Assembly (NCBI GenBank): GCA_023264915.1
Contig: JAHFUU010000064.1
Coordinates: 1 to 8,871, forward strand
Reading direction: 5' to 3'
Length of the DNA: 8,871 nucleotides
Source of the DNA: Microthrixaceae bacterium
GTDB taxonomy: Bacteria > Actinomycetota > Acidimicrobiia > Acidimicrobiales > Acidimicrobilacustridaceae
Positions 6,470-8,871 of this stretch are shown one piece after another; within the stretch, counting starts at the first letter, position 1; the number at the start of each line of letters is the position of its first letter. The translations under genes and the position numbers were made by a program. The notes beneath the pieces were generated by a model. That model ran no database searches. It was not told the DNA's origin and worked only from the letters and a program-made list of their open reading frames with translations.

Positions 6470-7621
6470 ATGGCTGAGCGCTGGTCGTTCCAGTGGCGAG
6501 AGCTCTACAGCGAGGTCGTCACGTCCGGGCTCTGCACCGGTTGCGCGGGATGCGTGATCGCCTGCCCGCACGACGTGATCGGCTACAACCACCGTGAGGG
6601 CGAGTACCGACCCTTCCACCTCGAGGCCGAGCTGGGCCCCGACGACTGCGTCCACGGCCAGAAGGGGTGCACCAGCTGCACACGGGCCTGCCCGCGGTTC
6701 CGCAGCTGGGAACCCGAAGCCAACGAGCATCTCTTCGCGCGCAGCCGGGAACCCGACGAGATGGCAGGCATCTACTCCGACATCATGTTGACAAGAGCCA
6801 GCGACGAGATGGTCAACCACATGGGCCAGGATGGCGGGCTCGTGTCAGCGATCCTGATCTGGGCCCTCGCGGCTGGCTACGTCGACGGCGCTCTCACCTC
6901 CTTCATCGACGGTACGACCGGTGACTGGCGAACCCGCCCGGGGGTGGCCACCAACAGCGACGAGATCCTCGAATCTGCCGGCAGCCGCTACACGTTCTCG
7001 GCCAACACGCTCGCCCTCGACGAAGCCCTCGAGCGCGGGCTCACCAAGCTCGCTCTGGTGGGCACCAGCTGCCAGTCCTCGGTGCCACCGGTGATGTGGA
7101 CCCGGAGGATCGGCAAGATCTCCAAGCCCTTCGTGTTCAACGTCGGCCTTCTGTGCTCGAAGACCTTCGACGACTCGATCTTCAGCGAGCTGTTCGAGGC
7201 CAAGTACGGCCTCGACAGGCACCAGATGGTCAAGATGAACATCAAAGGTGTCTTCCAGATCTGGATGAAGGACGGCTCGTACCACGAGGTGCCTCTCAAG
7301 GAGTGCCACGGCTGGACGCGCGCTGGATGCAAGCATTGCCCCGACTTCGCCGCCGAGCACGCAGACATCTCCTGCGGCGGAATCGGTGCAGAACTCGACT
7401 GGACCCTGACGATCGTCCGCACCGAGCTGGGACGCGAGATCATCTCGAGGATGATCGCCGACGGATCGATCGTGGCCCGGCCCGGTGACAGCGATCCCGG
7501 CGCAATCGAGCTGATGAGGAAGCTGTCCATCAAGAGCCGCCAACGGTGGCCTGACTGGGCCGCCGGCACGGTCCGGGTCGGCCTTCCCGCCAAGCGCGAA
7601 CCGACCGCACCCAAGGCCTGA
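6470..7621 (+). CDS. Coenzyme F420 hydrogenase/dehydrogenase beta-subunit (FrhB) family oxidoreductase
   Basis: This 383-residue protein belongs to the FrhB/FdhB/FpoF family of iron-sulfur flavoproteins. An N-terminal ferredoxin-like module has two cysteine clusters: Cys22, 25, 28, 32 (CTGCAGCVIACP) and Cys60, 67, 70, 74 (C-x6-CTSCTRACP), consistent with two [4Fe-4S] clusters. The FrhB N and C domains follow, with the family landmarks QDGGLVSAIL (120-129), GTSCQ (199-202, where GTPCQ is usual), GLLCS (226-230) and CKHCPDFAAEHADISCGG (287-304). The family moves electrons between ferredoxin or a partner subunit and F420 through flavin. Here no hydrogenase or complex I gene is adjacent, so it probably acts alone, for example as a ferredoxin:F420 oxidoreductase; that is inference. 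F420 use itself is not proved, because the family includes members with other substrates. It starts at the ATG with no ribosome binding site, and the next gene begins 7 nt after its stop. Confidence 0.9.
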   Translation: MAERWSFQWRELYSEVVTSGLCTGCAGCVIACPHDVIGYNHREGEYRPFHLEAELGPDDCVHGQKGCTSCTRACPRFRSWEPEANEHLFARSREPDEMAGIYSDIMLTRASDEMVNHMGQDGGLVSAILIWALAAGYVDGALTSFIDGTTGDWRTRPGVATNSDEILESAGSRYTFSANTLALDEALERGLTKLALVGTSCQSSVPPVMWTRRIGKISKPFVFNVGLLCSKTFDDSIFSELFEAKYGLDRHQMVKMNIKGVFQIWMKDGSYHEVPLKECHGWTRAGCKHCPDFAAEHADISCGGIGAELDWTLTIVRTELGREIISRMIADGSIVARPGDSDPGAIELMRKLSIKSRQRWPDWAAGTVRVGLPAKREPTAPKA

Positions 7622-7628
7622 CCCTGCC

Positions 7629-8276
7629 ATGTCGATTGCCGAAGCAGCACAGGAGCTGCGATCTGAGTACGGGTTGGCCGCGTCGGTAGACGAGAGAACG
7701 ATCCTGATCGAAGCACCGGTCAAGGGCAGCCCTCACCTTGCAGTTCTCCAGGCAGTGGGCCTGGCAGCAGATGACAACCCGGTGGGTGCCGCGGCGCACG
7801 GCCCGGCTGGCGTGGCTGCCGGAGTCTGGGACAAGCCTGACCTCTACGTCGTGCGCTGGACCGGGTCTAGCCGTTGGGTTGCCGCCTACCGCTTCTCCTC
7901 CCGTGGCAGGCCGGACGACTACCTGAGGGACGAAGGTGGCATCCCGAGCTCACTCAACCGAGGCAGCTGGTACCAAGACATACCTCCAGAGATCGAAGAG
8001 GCGTTCCTCTCTGTGGGCATGCTGATCGAAGAACCACCGTTCCCGGTCCCCCAGCCTCCTCGGCCCAAGGCGGCCGAGCCGAGACCAGGGACCACCCGGC
8101 CGAGAGCGGCCGCTTCCCCTGGACCTCAGCCAGGGTCGCGTCGCGCCGCGAAGCCATCCAAGACCTACAAGGCCACAAAGCCAGCTAGCACGGTGCGAAC
8201 CTGTGTGGCCTGCAACCTTCAGAAGCACACGAGCCAGTTCGAGGCTGGCTCTGATCTGTGCGTCGACTGTCGCTGA
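7629..8276 (+). CDS. Unrecognised protein with C-terminal CxxC zinc ribbon
   Basis: I do not recognise this 215-residue protein. Residues 1-133 form a probable folded domain with a hydrophobic core (LYVVRWTGSSRWVAAYRF at 72-89) and a short helical end (IPPEIEEAFLSVGM, 118-131). Residues 135-190 are a Pro/Ala/Arg/Lys-rich linker, basic and probably disordered. The last 26 residues carry Cys192, Cys195, Cys211 and Cys214 in TCVACNLQKHTSQF...DLCVDC, a compact zinc ribbon reminiscent of phage endonuclease VII-type and HNH-associated fingers, but without nuclease residues that I can identify. The ribbon and basic linker suggest binding to nucleic acid or protein. The start is 7 nt after the FrhB-like stop, with only AAGG 12 nt upstream, so translation is probably coupled and the two genes form an operon. 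Confidence 0.8.
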   Translation: MSIAEAAQELRSEYGLAASVDERTILIEAPVKGSPHLAVLQAVGLAADDNPVGAAAHGPAGVAAGVWDKPDLYVVRWTGSSRWVAAYRFSSRGRPDDYLRDEGGIPSSLNRGSWYQDIPPEIEEAFLSVGMLIEEPPFPVPQPPRPKAAEPRPGTTRPRAAASPGPQPGSRRAAKPSKTYKATKPASTVRTCVACNLQKHTSQFEAGSDLCVDCR

Positions 8277-8305
8277 CCCGGACACGGTCGGTGGGAATGG
8301 ACCTC

Positions 8306-8871
8306 TCAACCACCTCGCGCGGCCTTGACGATCAGGTAGACGCCGAAGCCGATGCCCACGACCCCGCCGATCACCTTCTGATGGCGGGTGATGAACGCGT
8401 TGAGCTTGGTCAGCATCTCGTCGGCACGCGCCCGGAACACCACCGATGCACCGAGTGGGACCCAGGTGACCATCGTGGTGATCACCATCAAGATCGCGAC
8501 CACGACGACCTTGTCGGCCAGCGGGTCATCGGCGATGACGATCGCCTTCACGGCTGGGAGGAACAGCACGAGGGTGCTGACGTTGGTGAGCATCATGACC
8601 ACGCCCAACGCGAACCACCGGCCGAGCCGGGGCCCGGCATCAGTCGAGGTGCCCCTGGACTTCGGCTGTTGCTTCCGGTTGATCAGTGCCCTTGCGCCAA
8701 GTGCCATGAGCAACAGGCCGAGGGCGAGGTCCAACCAAGCGAACAGGGGGGGGGACGTGCCCTCGGTGGAGGCGGCACCCTTCACGAAGACCCCGACCAC
8801 CACTCCATAGGCCGCGAGGGTCAAGATGGCACCAACGGTGTACACCGCGGCTCGAGCCCGGGCATGCCACG
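8306..8871 (-). CDS. SfLAP/GAP-like multi-spanning membrane protein (5' truncated by window edge)
   Basis: The frame is open to the right edge of the window, giving at least 187 residues; the GTG at 8845 is in frame but is probably internal, since family members have another N-terminal helix. Counting from that GTG, hydrophobic helices lie at about 3-22, 34-54, 77-103, 111-136 and 157-174. The pattern of a WLDLALGLLLMALGARAL helix, a polar basic loop, GVVMMLTNVSTLVLFLPA, and a final LNAFITRHQKVIGGVVGIGFGVYL matches my memory of the SfLAP (Sap, sulfolipid-1-addressing) and GAP proteins, which assist export of surface glycolipids in mycobacteria. LysE-type transporters are a second possibility. 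A run of nine C on the coding strand (8746-8754 on the map) lies in the first loop. It converges with the zinc-ribbon gene, with 29 bp between stops. Confidence 0.7.
   Translation of the reverse strand, partial: WHARARAAVYTVGAILTLAAYGVVVGVFVKGAASTEGTSPPLFAWLDLALGLLLMALGARALINRKQQPKSRGTSTDAGPRLGRWFALGVVMMLTNVSTLVLFLPAVKAIVIADDPLADKVVVVAILMVITTMVTWVPLGASVVFRARADEMLTKLNAFITRHQKVIGGVVGIGFGVYLIVKAARGG

Noticed and set aside
6281..6820. Open upstream extension of the GGDEF-EAL frame by 180 codons on the minus strand
   Set aside because: It overlaps the well-supported FrhB-like gene antisense, has no domain similarity, and a good ribosome binding site sits before the GTG at 6280.
6845..7723. 292-codon open frame on the minus strand opposite the FrhB-like gene
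   Set aside because: It is a high-GC antisense shadow of a gene with clear iron-sulfur cysteine motifs; no domain or ribosome binding site supports it.

Overview
The window is high-GC DNA with the gene style of an actinobacterium. The signs are a LeuS carrying the KMGKS form of the class I signature, a DUF2510-DUF4870 membrane protein, an FrhB-type F420/ferredoxin oxidoreductase, and a membrane protein resembling the SfLAP/GAP family of mycobacteria. The lipoprotein with a long Thr-rich tail and the stand-alone FrhB homologue would fit Acidimicrobiia or a related lineage, but that placement is inference. No tRNA, rRNA, CRISPR array, insertion sequence or phage gene is visible, so this looks like an ordinary chromosomal region.

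Layout from left to right. The 3' part of leuS (+) enters from the left edge and meets, 6 bp after its stop, a convergent small membrane protein gene (-). A 200-bp divergent region then separates that gene from a secreted Thr-rich lipoprotein (+). The lipoprotein gene converges on an alpha/beta hydrolase (-), and both stop codons lie in the arms of one possible hairpin. Upstream of the hydrolase on the same strand is a 974-residue multi-PAS GGDEF-EAL protein (-). A 189-bp divergent region separates it from a two-gene unit (+): an FrhB-like iron-sulfur flavoprotein and, 7 nt later, an unrecognised protein ending in a CxxC...CxxC zinc ribbon. A SfLAP/GAP-like membrane protein (-) runs off the right edge.

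The genes do not form one pathway. The two likely functional couplings are FrhB with the zinc-ribbon protein, by their tight co-directional spacing, and possibly the c-di-GMP protein with the hydrolase, which are co-directional and 101 bp apart with a hairpin in the gap. The GGDEF half of the signalling protein has a broken active-site motif (SNDQF), while every EAL catalytic residue I looked for is present. It should therefore behave as a c-di-GMP phosphodiesterase. The most worthwhile items to follow up are the FrhB/zinc-ribbon pair, the 12-bp tandem repeat encoding an Asp-rich insert in the hydrolase, and the 8-9 nt homopolymer tracts inside two coding regions.
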